DNA of 64,000 nucleotides from Collinsella sp. OM04-5 (GTDB lineage Bacteria > Actinomycetota > Coriobacteriia > Coriobacteriales > Coriobacteriaceae), in the NCBI RefSeq assembly GCF_003439125.1, contig NZ_QSUU01000004.1:1-64000 (forward strand), read 5' to 3'. A model generated the notes under the pieces. The model worked only from the letters and a program-made list of their open reading frames with translations, had not been told where the DNA came from and ran no database searches. The position numbers were made by a program, and so were the translations under genes. Within the stretch, counting starts at the first letter, position 1. The number at the start of each line of letters is the position of its first letter. Positions 8,739-18,200 of the stretch are shown piece by piece.

Positions 8739-9701
8739 TTACTGTTCGCTCTTCGCGAGTGCCTGATCGATCAGTTTGTTGAGCGCCTCGCGCTGCTCAG
8801 CGGAGTTGATGCCGCCCATGATCGGCTCTCCCACAATGTTACCGTTCTGGTCGATCACGTAGGTGGTCGGGAACGAGTACAGGTTGGAGGTGAACTTTCC
8901 GGCCTCGCTGTCCGACTTAAACCAGATGTTCTTATACGTCACGCCCTTCTTGGAAAGCACGTCCTTGGCATCGGCCACCTCGTCTTTGTTGCCATCGAGC
9001 GTAAAGGAATTAACGCCCACGACCTGGCCGCCCTTCTCGGCAAGCTCCTTGTTGAGCTTCTCCAGATCGCCCAGCTCTCCCACGCACGGCTTGCAGGTGG
9101 TAAACCAGAAGTTCATGACGGTGACCTTGTTCTTGGAGAACAGCTCGTCGCTGTTTACATCGTTGCCGTCCAAGTCCTTGCCCTTAAAGCTGGGGAACTT
9201 CGTCTCCCCGCTCTCGCCGTTAGTCATGCCTGCGGTCGAGGCATCGACGCTCTCCCCCTCGCCGGGCGTGCTGCCGCATCCGGGGAACTCCTTCTCCAGC
9301 GCCATGAGCTTGTCCTCGATCTCCTTGACCTGCTGCGCGCCGGCCTTAAGCGTCTTAAGCTCGTCAGCCGCAAACTGATCCTTGGCGCCCTCGATGGTAT
9401 CGAGCAAGAAGTCACCGTAGTTCTTGCCGTCCTCAATCATGGGAGTGTCTTTGTTGGCCGCAAGGAACACCTTTTCCCATAGGGCGTTATCGCTCGCAAA
9501 GATCTCGTTTTCCTTTTGCAGCAGCTGCTGGTACAGCTCGGCCGCCTCCTCGGCACTCGACGGCTTTTGCGCTATGAGCTCGGCAATCTGCGCATCGCCG
9601 CTCGTAGCACCCTTCGCGTCGCCCTTGGGGGCAGAGCACGCCGCGAGAGTCAGCGCCAGCACGGGCAGCATCAACAGAGCTGCAATTTTTGACAGTTTCA
9701 T
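8739..9701 (-). CDS. TlpA-like thioredoxin-fold lipoprotein
   Basis: 320-aa exported lipoprotein. A signal peptide ends in a lipobox (ALTLAAC, Cys at about 22). A linker and an alpha-helical region of about 130 residues lead to a C-terminal thioredoxin/AhpC-TSA domain. That domain has NFWFTTCKPCVGEL, the CxxC redox centre, and a cis-proline segment SFPTTYVIDQNG. It should act outside the membrane as a thiol-disulfide reductase or receiver of electrons. The neighbouring NapH-like and CXXC proteins could supply the electrons. Confidence 0.88.
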   Translation of the reverse strand: MKLSKIAALLMLPVLALTLAACSAPKGDAKGATSGDAQIAELIAQKPSSAEEAAELYQQLLQKENEIFASDNALWEKVFLAANKDTPMIEDGKNYGDFLLDTIEGAKDQFAADELKTLKAGAQQVKEIEDKLMALEKEFPGCGSTPGEGESVDASTAGMTNGESGETKFPSFKGKDLDGNDVNSDELFSKNKVTVMNFWFTTCKPCVGELGDLEKLNKELAEKGGQVVGVNSFTLDGNKDEVADAKDVLSKKGVTYKNIWFKSDSEAGKFTSNLYSFPTTYVIDQNGNIVGEPIMGGINSAEQREALNKLIDQALAKSEQ

Positions 9702-9736
9702 GGTTCCTCCGTTTATATCGAAACTTATATAGGTAC

Positions 9737-10648
9737 CTATTTGTTTTCGCAGGCTTGCGTGGACTGCGCGGGTTTGTCGCCCGTCACACCCAGCCCATAG
9801 CGAAAGCTAATAGCATCGACGGGGCACGCGCCCACGCATTTGCCGCAACGAATGCACTCGGCATGGTCGGGCGTACGCGTAACGTCCACGTCCATTTGAC
9901 ACACCTTGGCGCACTTGCCGCACGAGACGCATTTGCACTGGTCAACCTGGATCCCCAGCAAAGACACCTTGTTCATGAGCGCATAAAATGCGCCGAGGGG
10001 GCAAATCCATTTGCAGAAGGGGCGATAGAACAGCACGCTCAGCACCGCAACCACAATGAGGATCGCGAGCTTCCAGGAAAAGAGCTTTCCCAGCGCGGAG
10101 CGGATTCCCACGTTCATGATGGACAGCGGAATCGCGCCCTCGAGCACACCTTGCGGGCAGATGTACTTGCAAAAGAACGGGTCGCCCATACCCACATCGT
10201 TAACCACCAAGACGGGCAGCAGCACCACGGCAAACAGCAGCACGGCATACTTGATGTACGTGAGCGGCTTGAGCTTTTTCGTGGAGAGCTTTTTGCTGGG
10301 AATCTTATGCAAAAGCTCTTGTAGCCATCCAAACGGGCACAAAAAGCCGCATACAAAACGTCCCAGCAGCACGCCGATCAGAATGAGCGTTCCGGTGACG
10401 TAATACGAGAAGCTAAACTTAGACGAGCCCACCACCGACTGAAACGACCCGATGGGGCACGCACCCGAGGCCGCTGGACACGAGTAGCAGTTGAGGCCCG
10501 GCACGCAGACGGCTTTGCCCGCTCCCTGGTAGATGCCGCCCTTGGCAAAGTTAGGCAGGTGAATATTGGTCGCAAGCGTCGCCGCCGCCTGAATCAATCC
10601 ACGAAATCGCGCTAAAAGATGCGATGCAGTGTTTTTTCTTTTATCCAA
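9737..10648 (-). CDS. NapH/CcdA-like 4Fe-4S membrane protein
   Basis: 303-aa polytopic protein with about four or five membrane segments. It has two cysteine motifs at membrane edges (CGFLCPFGW and CKWICPLGA), the pattern of the NapH/NosR/RdxA group. Two classical ferredoxin motifs follow at the C-terminus (CKCVSCGKCAKVCQ and CIRCGKCVGACP). It likely passes electrons across the membrane. The start is taken as TTG at 10648, which overlaps the stop region of the upstream CXXC gene (ATTGGATAA) and has GGAG ten bases upstream. Longer in-frame starts would read through that gene in another frame. Confidence 0.82.
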   Translation of the reverse strand: MDKRKNTASHLLARFRGLIQAAATLATNIHLPNFAKGGIYQGAGKAVCVPGLNCYSCPAASGACPIGSFQSVVGSSKFSFSYYVTGTLILIGVLLGRFVCGFLCPFGWLQELLHKIPSKKLSTKKLKPLTYIKYAVLLFAVVLLPVLVVNDVGMGDPFFCKYICPQGVLEGAIPLSIMNVGIRSALGKLFSWKLAILIVVAVLSVLFYRPFCKWICPLGAFYALMNKVSLLGIQVDQCKCVSCGKCAKVCQMDVDVTRTPDHAECIRCGKCVGACPVDAISFRYGLGVTGDKPAQSTQACENK

Positions 10649-10787
10649 TTCCGATACACTCCAAGCACAGCCTGATTGCCTTGGCCAGCACGGCATCTGC
10701 CTCGCCGCGCATAATTCCAAAGCCAACCATGGCTACCCCAACGATCAGCAAAGCCACCTGCGCCACAGGCTTAATCGCTTTGAACAA
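10641..10787 (-). CDS. CD1871A-family CXXC micro-protein
   Basis: 48-aa protein: a single membrane helix (VALLIVGVAMVGFGIM), an RGE motif, and a C-terminal CLECIGIG carrying CxxC. The RGE...VL.KA...CLECIGIG layout matches the CD1871A family of small CXXC proteins, which typically neighbour NapH-like ferredoxins. It starts with TTG, with AAAGGAG eight bases upstream. The stop overlaps the start of the NapH-like gene, giving translational coupling. It is easily missed because of its size and non-ATG start. Confidence 0.82.
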   Translation of the reverse strand: MFKAIKPVAQVALLIVGVAMVGFGIMRGEADAVLAKAIRLCLECIGIG

Positions 10788-10876
10788 TCTGACCACTCCT
10801 TTCGTTTCGCGACCCATTGGACCATACCGACTATAAAATCCGTGTTAAGCGTGAATGATTATGCAAGGAGAACGTT

Positions 10877-11551
10877 ATGCGCATCTTGGTCATCGAGGAC
10901 GAGCGGGCGCTGTGCGATGCGATCGCACGCAGCCTGCGCAACTTGGCCTATAGCGTCGACTGCTGCTACGACGGGCAGCAGGCCCTCGATCTGCTCGATG
11001 TCGAGACCTTTGATCTTGTCGTGCTCGACCTCAATCTCCCCCATGTCGACGGCATGACCGTGCTCAGGCAACTCAGGACAGCTGATTGTGAGACCAAGGT
11101 GCTTGTGCTCTCGGCACGTGGCGAGGTCTCCGACAAGGTAGCGGGGCTCGATGCGGGCGCCAACGACTACCTCACCAAGCCGTTTCATCTTGACGAGCTT
11201 GCGGCAAGGATTCGCAGCCTTACCCTCAGACGCTTTACACAAAGCGACGTTGTTCTAACCTGTGGATCGCTGAGCTTTGACACCAAGGCGCGCCTCGCCA
11301 CAGTGGGCGACGAGATCCTGTCCCTCACGCGCAAGGAGACCGGCATCTTGGAATACCTGATGCTTAACCAGGGGCGGCCGGTGAGCCAGGAGGAGCTCAT
11401 CGACCACGTATGGGACAGCAGCGTCAACAGCTTTAGCAACGCGACCCGCGTGCACATCTCGTCGCTGCGCAAAAAGCTGCGCGGCGCGTTGGGGCACGAC
11501 CCCATCCGCAACCGAATCGGCGAAGGCTACGTTATGGAGGATGGCAAATGA
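10877..11551 (+). CDS. OmpR-family response regulator
   Basis: 224-aa two-domain regulator. The receiver domain has acidic pocket IEDE, phosphoacceptor Asp in VVLDLNLPHVDG, and the conserved Lys in LTKPFH. A C-terminal winged helix ends with RVHISSLRKKLR and GEGYVME. AAGGAG precedes the ATG. The gene overlaps the sensor kinase by four bases (ATGA) and is divergent from the thiol-redox operon. That arrangement suggests, but does not prove, that it regulates the operon. Confidence 0.93.
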   Translation: MRILVIEDERALCDAIARSLRNLAYSVDCCYDGQQALDLLDVETFDLVVLDLNLPHVDGMTVLRQLRTADCETKVLVLSARGEVSDKVAGLDAGANDYLTKPFHLDELAARIRSLTLRRFTQSDVVLTCGSLSFDTKARLATVGDEILSLTRKETGILEYLMLNQGRPVSQEELIDHVWDSSVNSFSNATRVHISSLRKKLRGALGHDPIRNRIGEGYVMEDGK

Positions 11552-12696
11552 AGCGGTTGTCGCTGCAGTGGCGCATCACGTTGATGACGGCACTGCTGAT
11601 ATGTTCGACCTGCGTACTTATGAATTGCCTGGTTGGCTACTCCGGCATGCGCTACATGGACTCGATTGGTGCAGAAGCGTCGGCGCACAGCAAGGTGGAG
11701 GCGGCCTCGCCCAGCTCATTTGACCCGACAAACAAAGAGCTCGACGACGCGCTGACCATCGTCGTGAACGACGCCCAAGAATCGTTTGGCGCGACGAGCT
11801 GGTATATAACTGCGGCGGTGACGCTGCTCGGCGGCGTGCTGGCCTACTTTGTAAGCGGACATGCGCTGCGGCCGTTGCGCTTCTTTGCGACGCAAGTCGA
11901 GAGCGTGCGGCCCGACAACCTCGCCGACACAAAAATCAGCGAGGACGTGCCCTCTGAACTCAGGCGCTGCAGCGCGTCGTTTAACGACATGATTGCCCGC
12001 CTTGACGAGGGATTTTCCGCACAAAGACAGTTTACGGGCAATGCGGCGCACGAGCTGCGCACGCCACTTGCGCTCATGCAGGCCCAGGTCGAGCTGTTTT
12101 GCGCCGAGCACCCCGACGTCGACGCCGATACAGCGAGCCTGCTCGGGCTGCTGCAGGAGCAGACCGAGCGAATGACGCACATGACAAAGACCCTGCTCGA
12201 GATGAGCGAGCTGCGCAGTGTCCCTTGCAACGATGTGATTGACCTAGCGCCGATGATCGAAGAAGTGCTCACGGACCTGGCACCCCTTGCCGAGCAAAAA
12301 GACATCACGCTTACAAGTGAGGGCGACGCGCAAACGATCGGCAGCGACACGCTGATCTATCGGTTGCTGTTCAACTTGACCGAAAACGCCATACGCTATA
12401 GCGCGCCCAACTCGACCGTGCAAATCAACGCCTGCGCCGAAGGCGACCGCGTGCTGCTACGCGTGCGCGACCAGGGGCCGGGCATTCCCGAGCAATACCA
12501 GACGAGCATCTTTCAGCCCTTCTATCGCGTCGACAAATCGCGCAGCAGGGCATACGGCGGCGTGGGGCTGGGGCTTGCGCTGGTCTGGGAGATCGCCGCA
12601 CTTCACGGCGGCTCCATCGAGGTCGAAAAGAGCTCGGAGCGCGGAACGACCATGCTCGTGACTCTTCCCACTCGCGCACTCGGCTCATTAAAATAA
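11548..12696 (+). CDS. Sensor histidine kinase
   Basis: 382-aa membrane kinase paired with the upstream response regulator. It has two membrane segments (about residues 10-30 and 80-102) around a small extracytoplasmic loop, then a HAMP-like linker. The H-box AAHELRTPLALM carries the phosphorylated His, and the ATPase motifs are NLTENAIRYS, DQGPGIP and GGVGLGLALV. The ligand is unknown. The gene ends at a composite repeat that probably terminates the operon. Confidence 0.92.
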   Translation: MKRLSLQWRITLMTALLICSTCVLMNCLVGYSGMRYMDSIGAEASAHSKVEAASPSSFDPTNKELDDALTIVVNDAQESFGATSWYITAAVTLLGGVLAYFVSGHALRPLRFFATQVESVRPDNLADTKISEDVPSELRRCSASFNDMIARLDEGFSAQRQFTGNAAHELRTPLALMQAQVELFCAEHPDVDADTASLLGLLQEQTERMTHMTKTLLEMSELRSVPCNDVIDLAPMIEEVLTDLAPLAEQKDITLTSEGDAQTIGSDTLIYRLLFNLTENAIRYSAPNSTVQINACAEGDRVLLRVRDQGPGIPEQYQTSIFQPFYRVDKSRSRAYGGVGLGLALVWEIAALHGGSIEVEKSSERGTTMLVTLPTRALGSLK

Positions 12697-12779
12697 CGAA
12701 CGGGATGGCACGCCGCGTGGCGTACCATCCCGCACATAATATCGAGGATGTGACAAAGGGACTGTCCCTTTGTCACATC
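12691..12779. repeat. Composite repeat, copy B
   Basis: Second copy of the two-hairpin unit at 6724-6810. It runs from the last codons of the kinase gene to the region before the convergent GMP synthetase gene. It may act as a bidirectional terminator. Confidence 0.8.
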
Positions 12780-12812
12780 TGCTAGTTCTCGTCGCCTACC
12801 AGCTGAGTTAGC

Positions 12813-13793
12813 TTACTCCCACTCGACCGTGCCGACGGGCTTCGGCGTGAGGTCGTAGCACACTCGGCAGATGCCGGGAACCTCGGCGGTGACGCGAGCG
12901 GTAATACGCTTGAGCAGCGCCCAGTCGAGCTCGGGCACCTCGGCGGTCATGACGTCAACGGTGTTGATGCAGCGGATGATGCAGGGCCAGTCGTAGGCGC
13001 GCTTACCCTCGCGCACGCCGGTGGCGCGGAAGTCGGGCACGACGGCAAAATACTGCCAGATGGTCAGACCTGCCTTGTCGATCTCCTCGCGCACGATGGC
13101 GTCGGCTTCGCGCAGCGCCTCAAGACGGTCGCGGGTGATGGCGCCAAGGCAGCGGACGCCCAGGCCAGGACCGGGGAACGGCTGACGCTCAACCATGTTC
13201 TCGGGCAGGCCGAGCTCGCGGCCCACGACGCGCACCTCGTCCTTGTACAGCAGCTTGACGGGCTCGCAGAGCTCAAACTGCAGGTCATCGGGCAGGCCGC
13301 CCACGTTGTGGTGAGCCTTCACGCCATCCTGGGACTCCAGGATGTCGGGATAGATGGTGCCCTGGGCGAGGAAGCTAACCTCGTCGCCAACCTTGCGGGC
13401 CTCCTCCTCGAACACGCGAATGAACTCGGCGCCGATAATCTTACGCTTGGCCTCGGGCTCCTCGACGTCCACGAGCTTATCCAGGAAGCGATCAGTCGCG
13501 TCAACATAGACCAGGTTGGCGTCCATCTGGTTCTTGAAGACGTCGACGACCTGCTCGCTCTCGCCCTTGCGCATCAGGCCGTGGTTCACGTGCACGCAGA
13601 TGAGTTGCTTGCCGATGGCCTTGATGAGCAAGGCCGCGACAACCGAGCTGTCAACGCCGCCCGAAAGGGCCAGCAGGACCTTCTTGTCGCCGATCTGCTC
13701 GCGGATTGCAGCGACCTGCTCTTCGATGAACGCCTGGGCAAGTTCGGGAGTGGTGATACGCACCATGTCGTCGGGACGCTTGTTGGGATCCAT
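12813..13793 (-). CDS. Stand-alone GMP synthetase ATP-PPase subunit
   Basis: 326-aa protein equal to the synthetase half of GuaA, which adenylates XMP and transfers ammonia to make GMP. It has the PP-loop [14 protein letters not shown], the [12 protein letters not shown] loop and a C-terminus ending KPVGTVEWE. There is no glutamine amidotransferase domain. The ATG has an AAGGAG-type site upstream and no in-frame amidotransferase sequence precedes it, so this is not a truncation by eye. Archaea use such separate subunits. Here a full-length GuaA is also present at 53600. The sequence is clearly diverged from that GuaA. It may use free ammonia, borrow an amidotransferase, or have another substrate. 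Confidence 0.85.
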   Translation of the reverse strand: MDPNKRPDDMVRITTPELAQAFIEEQVAAIREQIGDKKVLLALSGGVDSSVVAALLIKAIGKQLICVHVNHGLMRKGESEQVVDVFKNQMDANLVYVDATDRFLDKLVDVEEPEAKRKIIGAEFIRVFEEEARKVGDEVSFLAQGTIYPDILESQDGVKAHHNVGGLPDDLQFELCEPVKLLYKDEVRVVGRELGLPENMVERQPFPGPGLGVRCLGAITRDRLEALREADAIVREEIDKAGLTIWQYFAVVPDFRATGVREGKRAYDWPCIIRCINTVDVMTAEVPELDWALLKRITARVTAEVPGICRVCYDLTPKPVGTVEWE

Positions 13794-14090
13794 GCAGAGC
13801 TCCTTTTCGGTTCGATGGGAATGCGTTACACGTATGCAAACGCACCGTCACATGACCTCATTATATGCAGAACGAGATGCGTTTCCCATCGCTGCGACAG
13901 AGCTTTTTACAGGGGTGGTATTTTTTCCTAATGTCGAGGTCAGCTAGGCTTCGGTAGCCACCTTGGGAGCATCGCCAATAGACTCTTCCTTTATACGTTC
14001 GGCACAATCGTAGGCGATACCCACAAATTCAAGTCCCGAGCAACAGGAGTACAATTGCTGCTATTGTTGCCAGCTGTTGGGAGATGGAAG

Positions 14091-15095
14091 ATGGACTGCG
14101 ATGGCTACCCATGCGTTCCCATGCCGTTGATGTGCACTGCCTTTGTGCCGGGGCAGATGGACGCTGCGGTTGCAGGCATTTCCGACCCCGATTCGCGCGC
14201 CATTGCCACGGCAGAAGCGCTGTACTTTCGCGGACAGGCCACCCTTGCTGCCAAGACGGCGCGCCCCTATCTTGACGCCACCGATCCCGCACTGCGCTAT
14301 TCCGCATGCTTTATCTGCGGATACGCCAGTCTGTCGCTCAACCGTATCGCCGACGCCCGCCGGTGCCTTGCGGGCATCCTCGATACGCCAACTGACGAGG
14401 AATCGCCCGCCGTCCACGCCACGCATATCCTGTTCGCCTCGGCCGCGAGCGTCCTGCTGCACTTGCCTTCCCCGTATTCTGCCGAAGAGTTTTATCCGCT
14501 TGCGGCGCATCTGCCCGAAGGCCTGCGCTTGTTCGCCAGCTACGTGATGGCGCATGCCCTGTACCTGCGCGGCGAATATGGCCGCAGTCTGGGCATGGCG
14601 GAAAACGCCCTAATTATGAAACAGGGAAGCTATCCCATCTCGGAACTGTTCCTGCACCTGGCAGCTTCCATGGCATACATGAGTCTCAAAGACGTCGACG
14701 CCGCAAAAGCGCATTTTGGCGCCGCTTGGGACATTGCGCGCCCCGACGGCCTCATCGAGCTCATCGGCGAGCACCACGGCCTTTTACAGGGGCTCATCGA
14801 GGCGTGCCTAAAAACGCAATACCCTGACGATTTCGCGCGCATCATCGAGATCACGTACCGCTTCAGCTACGGCTGGCGGCGCATCCACAACCCCGATTCG
14901 GGCGAGGACGTGGCCGACGATCTAACGACCACGGAATTCACCATGGCCATGCTCGCCTGTCGTGGGTGGACCAACGCCGAAATCGCACGCCATATGGGAG
15001 TATCGCCGGGCACCGTCAAAAACCGCCTATCCGGCGTATACGCAAAGCTTGGCATCGGCACACGCGCCGAGCTGGTCGCGCATATGTTGCGTTAG
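14091..15095 (+). CDS. LuxR-family transcriptional regulator
   Basis: 334-aa protein. The first ~250 residues are alpha-helical and alanine-rich with a TPR-like feel. The last ~65 are a LuxR/GerE helix-turn-helix: LTTTEFTMAMLACRGWTNAE, then IARHMGVSPGTVKNRLSGVYAKLGI. The start at 14091 is preceded by GGGAG. An earlier in-frame ATG at 14055 lacks a good site. It lies directly upstream of the giant surface-protein gene on the same strand, about 155 bp apart, and is a plausible local activator of it. Confidence 0.85.
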   Translation: MDCDGYPCVPMPLMCTAFVPGQMDAAVAGISDPDSRAIATAEALYFRGQATLAAKTARPYLDATDPALRYSACFICGYASLSLNRIADARRCLAGILDTPTDEESPAVHATHILFASAASVLLHLPSPYSAEEFYPLAAHLPEGLRLFASYVMAHALYLRGEYGRSLGMAENALIMKQGSYPISELFLHLAASMAYMSLKDVDAAKAHFGAAWDIARPDGLIELIGEHHGLLQGLIEACLKTQYPDDFARIIEITYRFSYGWRRIHNPDSGEDVADDLTTTEFTMAMLACRGWTNAEIARHMGVSPGTVKNRLSGVYAKLGIGTRAELVAHMLR

Positions 15096-15250
15096 CGACC
15101 GGGCTGCCAAGCGCATCGAACGCGTTCCGGAACCCGGCGCTTCGCTCGATCAATTTGGACATTTTGGCCATCGAACGGCACTACCGCCACGAAGCGTCTT
15201 CTCGCAAAATTGGATTATTTCCACCGATATTTGCGGGATGGGAGCCCAAG

Positions 15251-18200
15251 ATGCTTGATCGCCGTTCGTTACTTGTTGCTGGAGCGTCCTCGCTGGCGAG
15301 CATCATGTTGCCTCGCGTGCCGGGAAGCGAAAATGCCTTCCTGCTGCCGTTCGCGCCCACCGCGGCCTATGCCGACGAAGAAGATCCCTTCAAGGTGCTC
15401 GTTCTCTCGCGCACCATGTTTGGTGTAGTCGTGGTCGACGTCGCCAACAAGAATACGCCCATCGCAGGTGCCCAGGTCACGCTCACATCGCGCTATGCCG
15501 TAGGCAAGCAGCTCACCGCCACGACCGATGACGAAGGCACGGCCATCTTTGAGGTCGCCCCTCTTTCGGAAGACTACGTGGACGAGGCAACGCTTCTCGA
15601 CGCGTACGACTTTAACGGCGGCATCTCCATTAGCATGGCGGGCTACCGCGATGTCGAGATTCCCCTTGCGCGTATCCAGGGCGGCACCGCCATAACCGCA
15701 CCCACACGTCCGCTGTCCGACGGCGAGCCGTACTTCCGCCAGCTCACATTCGACGAATGGGACATCCAGTACGCTGATGCCACGTTCATGGCATTGCCGA
15801 AGGACGACGCGGCAAACGACCAACCCGACACGCATGCCTTTATTGTACAGGCACATCTGCCACAGGGTGGACAGGCAACGCTGCACATCAACAAGGTAAT
15901 GCCCGCCACGGGTAGCTCGCCCGAAACCGTCACGCAGATCGGCCAGATCAAGGCCAGCGCATCAGGCGCGGATAATCTGGCGACGTTCACACTCGAAGAC
16001 AAGTTTCTCGACGCGGCATCGGGCCTTCTGGAGGAAGGGTGCAAGCTGCGCTTTGTCCTCGACTATCAGGGCAAAACCTACACGCTCTCATCCCCCATGG
16101 CCGTTGTCACCGCGCCGGCCGCAAAGGCGGAATCGGGCTCGACCACTATCGTCCCCACTACCATGGACCAAGAGGTCACTCCGTTTGATTTCCCCGCGGC
16201 GTTTCCCGGCATCGGCGGCAATAAGTTCACGTGCTGGATACCCACATTTCCGATCCTCTTCGATTTCTCGTTTGCTGGATACGTGCTGTTTGGCGGAGGA
16301 TACAAACCAGCCAGCTATATGAACGATTCGGGCAATCCGGATCCGGAGTACTGGAAGAAGTCACCGCGCGAGTCGGGCGCCAAGCAGGCAAACCGCTACC
16401 TCGACGAAATGGAGGGGAAGTGGAATCAGTACAAAAGTATGAGTGCCGGTTCGGGCACCGATCCAAGAAACACCAAGCTCCTTCGCCACCATTGCACGCC
16501 GCTGTTCACGATGGATATCGCCACACAGCTGTACGGCTCGCTCGCCTACGATTGGGTGGGCAAAACCTGGGGTGACAACAACGACCCCGCATACGGCAAT
16601 ATTAAGGCCCTCTTCCAGGTAAGAACCGACCTCAATTGGACCGAGCAGTTTACCCTAGGACCGGTGCCGTTTTTCCTAAACGTCAACCCCTGGGTGCTGG
16701 CAAAACTGGCGCTCGCCGTGGGCGCCCACACGCACGGCAGCGGCGCGGCGTTTTTCAAGAACATTTCGCTCGACTATTCCAACACGTCGGGCTCGTTCAC
16801 CATCCAGATCGGACTTGCCGTCACCTTTGGAGCCGGCATTGCAGGCGTCGCTTCGTCCGCTGTGCGTGGCGCCGCATCCCTCACACTGTTCATTGGGTAC
16901 GAGAAGGCAGATGGACACCAGCTTCCGCGGCTGCGCGTAGGTGCAGACGTCGATGTCGATGTGATACTCCAGTTCGTAATGTTCAAGTGGACCACCAAGG
17001 CTTGGTCGGGGTCGTGGCCCACACTCATCGATTCGTGGAATATGTCGGTGAACAATGGCGACCAGTATGTGCTCCAACGCTCTGAGCTGGCATTGGGTGG
17101 AGATACGCCTTACACGCTGGATGCCTGCTTCGGCACGCCCGGCAACACCGAGGCAGGTGGTGTGCCGCAGTTTATCGCATCGGCCACCATCGTCACCAAC
17201 GCCGAGCTGCTCGCACGCGCCGAGGTTAAGGCCACTGCCGTAAACGCCGCGCCTGTCGTGCGCGATTGGGATCAAGCGGTCACGCGCATTGAGCTCGAGG
17301 CGGATTCAGAAAGCGACGACACGGGACAGATCGAGCATTTCGTCCATGCACTGGTAGAGAACGACGAAAATGCCGCACCGATGTATGAGTACACCTACAT
17401 CGGTCAGTCAACGAACGCCGTTGCGGACCCGAACGCCAATTCTGCCGGCGTGTCGGAGGACGAGCGTGGCGGCGTCAAACCCTCGAGCGACAACGTGCTG
17501 TTTTCCGGCGTGCTCAGCGAAGCCCACATGAAGCTAACGATGATTGCCGGCGTAGAATACCTGTTCCGTATCGCCTCGGTGCGCTACGGCGACAATGGCC
17601 GCTCGCGCCTGGTGGTGCACACAAAGGCAAACGGCACGTGGTCCGCTCCCACGCCCGTGGACTTTCCCCTTGGGTTTGGCGAGGGCGACGTGGAGCGCGA
17701 CGGCATATTCGATTACGACTTCGACGTGGTGGAATATACGGACGGAAGAGGAAACCAGGACGCCTACGTGCTGCTGGTCTCGGGCGAGCGCCCCGCCGGC
17801 GACAACACCCTTTTCGATACGGCAAGCACAGCCGGCATACTGTCCGTTGTGCGCCTGCGCATAAGTAATGACGAGATCCGCGTGGTGTCGCATACGTCAT
17901 GGCGCAGCATCTCGCGCGGCCGCCTGCAAGAGGATGGCTACCATTGCCTGCAGTGCCCGCGCATCACGGCAGGCAAGACGCTGGTCGACGGGCGCCTGTC
18001 GGGTGCCTACCTCCACCGCCGCGGAACCACCGCAGAGAAGGCGCTCGGCAGCGAGGCCGAGGTTGCGCTGGAATGCTTTACCCTGTGGTCGGATGATTTG
18101 GGCGACAGCCTGACGTTCCGCCAAGTTCTTCGCTTTCCGCAGGCACCGTCGAGTATCGAGCTGAGCGAGCCCGAGAATATCAACGGCAAAATGGTGGTGC

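Noticed and set aside
13945..14052. Small minus-strand frame (MYSCCSGLEFVGIAYDC...)
   Set aside because: Reads smoothly at its end but has only a TTG start without a ribosome-binding site and 36 codons; may be a fossil C-terminus, not supported as a gene.
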